A DNA stretch of 6,687 nucleotides from Spirochaetales bacterium (GTDB lineage Bacteria; Spirochaetota; Spirochaetia; SZUA-6; DRHE01), in the NCBI GenBank assembly GCA_011049745.1, contig DRHE01000324.1, positions 1 through 6,687 of the forward strand, in the 5' to 3' direction. This document shows, piece by piece, positions 6,601 to 6,687 of this stretch. The notes below the pieces were generated by a model. That model was not told where the DNA came from. It searched no databases and was given only the letters and a program-made list of their open reading frames with translations. Position numbers and translations under genes: made by a program. How positions within the stretch are numbered: the first letter of the stretch is position 1; each line of letters starts with the position of its first letter.

Positions 6601-6666
6601 GCCCGTTTCCTCGCTGCTGTTTTCCGTTATTCCGGCAATTTTATTTACCTCCTGCTCAAAGCTCAA
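3634..6666 (-). CDS. Large helical protein of unknown function (1010 residues)
   Basis: I do not recognise this protein. It has no signal peptide, transmembrane segment or NTP-binding, metal or nuclease motif that I can see, and is rich in Lys, Glu, Leu and Ala, which suggests a cytoplasmic, mostly alpha-helical, partly coiled-coil protein. Visible layout: helical N-terminal part (1-270); three similar helix-turn-type units at about 277-384 sharing an L-x-L-S/T-P-like core; an acidic, Ser/Thr-rich linker (390-425); a second helical part (430-735) with a charged segment EELNQDKEEKREIQARVEK (466-484); a short, more compact region (754-835, with FSYNGATYIGHGKIEALVF); a basic Lys/Ala/Pro-rich linker (843-912) with PKKKK; and a helical C-terminal domain (913-1010). 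Start: TTG at 6666 with GGGGAGGAG seven bases upstream. The frame is open to the window edge, but no better start is seen. The C-terminal stop overlaps a small ORF. The basic linker could bind nucleic acid or acidic partners, but that is a guess. Confidence 0.85.
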   Translation of the reverse strand: MSFEQEVNKIAGITENSSEETGRGKFNDILEVSKRMRKEIDSLLSISSKIVNLQFWIDNDYIEAPHIQEFLKGQIAGYEKARGAEGGLLERLFSDLRGITEPQEKIGYLKEKLDDPEYKNLTITVQNLIDDIQKAVNLEPEDISKEWIDRELAGLKESPEAQLDWLKRRRYLGAYRAFSDHMDQRMAEAEERIPEKALRDCVKSKLGALKEGEKPLIYDNVNDLTRAVLKESSAGKKQQIIIEQETLKPLDKKSLFGRERRVLFYLMSSSSEKPEDRVKALAGRLKLSFSEKQEYLSLVNNALMEIDASETDNYCNQLGLTPELVSYYAVYILGFDKPPANRIKYVERFRDDTANENCLNYKKKFNLSPPDFNKVLKDLQNILQAQKDSAEYSRPYREDESTVTSTEKTGGPSALPGSEEIDKLFTETKQSPLQVLEGILRKQPDDQASIDGIQRRIETRIINKGEELNQDKEEKREIQARVEKITGANESQEGYQKNKNMLSSLLTELLNCNTAALPRIIEDTFLPELTEKGNTREADVIRAVNENIFLPALRGSNVEPAEAKDYGVEAEDVKTIAAILGNIRRIWQEEVKAEIDAGVQLEKKDQKAAEQEAGAGSLAGILSYLDSLSPETMAIELRRSFIDKPKLEKLSNKLATLESLLQGKINPEGLEALYGENAPQVRKLINKLKDFHAEAENILYESKPVTHIPDEIRQALTGLSSFENPHLLISKESKDERFKGFKGGNRDNRDAALNQLLKEGQIFSYNGATYIGHGKIEALVFEMNGLKGLADREKHLFAEKLAEFMLRFKTDQDRYNFLGIKEGNSTKEANEYKRLMKIISGSSLKEKAGAARANKAPAAVKSEMGKGVKAGSPGKIIEKKIDAVRRPKKKKAVPKEISVKRAQAPASKALNKKASAELNNIRSKFLQDSSRIITRSLKKLIILSKKSDPALFNKLYALYLSSKASKADLINLMDSNRDRLLIASIQRDDYLLANLTFDRKSILKLFNKLK

Positions 6667-6673
6667 GTATATG

Positions 6674-6682
6674 CTCCTCCCC
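6674..6682 (-). promoter_or_regulatory. Strong ribosome binding site selecting a TTG start
   Basis: GGGGAGGAG on the minus strand lies seven bases upstream of the TTG at 6666, an almost perfect Shine-Dalgarno match and spacing. It is what decides the unusual TTG start for the 1010-residue protein, because the frame stays open to the window edge without an ATG or GTG. Confidence 0.8.
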
Positions 6683-6687
6683 AGGAC

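Overview
The window carries three blocks. At the left, on the plus strand, lies the end of a molybdenum cofactor (Moco) operon: a moaC gene cut by the window edge, a stand-alone MOSC-domain gene and a mogA/moaB-type gene. They overlap or abut (4 nt and 41 nt), so they are probably one transcript. In the middle, on the minus strand and convergent with mogA, is a 622-residue soluble sensor histidine kinase with three PAS domains and no response regulator nearby. At the right, also on the minus strand, is a 1010-residue, lysine/glutamate-rich, probably all-helical protein that I do not recognise, followed by a 1-nt-overlapping small ORF.

The strongest unexpected signal is a 62-bp direct repeat. 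The last part of mogA (1174-1235) recurs at 3289-3350, just upstream of the kinase gene. The first 44 bp are identical, followed by 18 bp with four transitions. The second copy keeps the mogA reading frame and runs into its own stop codon. The kinase gene is therefore bracketed by two copies of the mogA 3' end, 2115 bp apart. This layout resembles integration into the 3' end of a gene, or a duplication that trapped the kinase. No integrase, transposase or terminal inverted repeat is visible, so the mechanism is open.

The right-hand block looks like a two-gene unit. The long gene starts at a TTG codon behind a very strong Shine-Dalgarno sequence (GGGGAGGAG, 7 nt spacing), and its stop overlaps the ATG of the small ORF (TAATG). 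The small ORF may be frameshifted at an A5 run. Dropping one A would extend it from 66 to about 80 residues with a coding-looking C-terminus.

Organism: strong purine-rich ribosome binding sites, GTG and TTG starts, moderate GC content, a moaC-MOSC-mogA cluster and a multi-PAS soluble kinase fit an anaerobic Clostridia-type Firmicute (for example the Desulfotomaculum/Pelotomaculum kind). This is an inference from style only, and a deltaproteobacterium or related anaerobe is not excluded. No rRNA, tRNA, CRISPR array or recognisable insertion sequence was seen.
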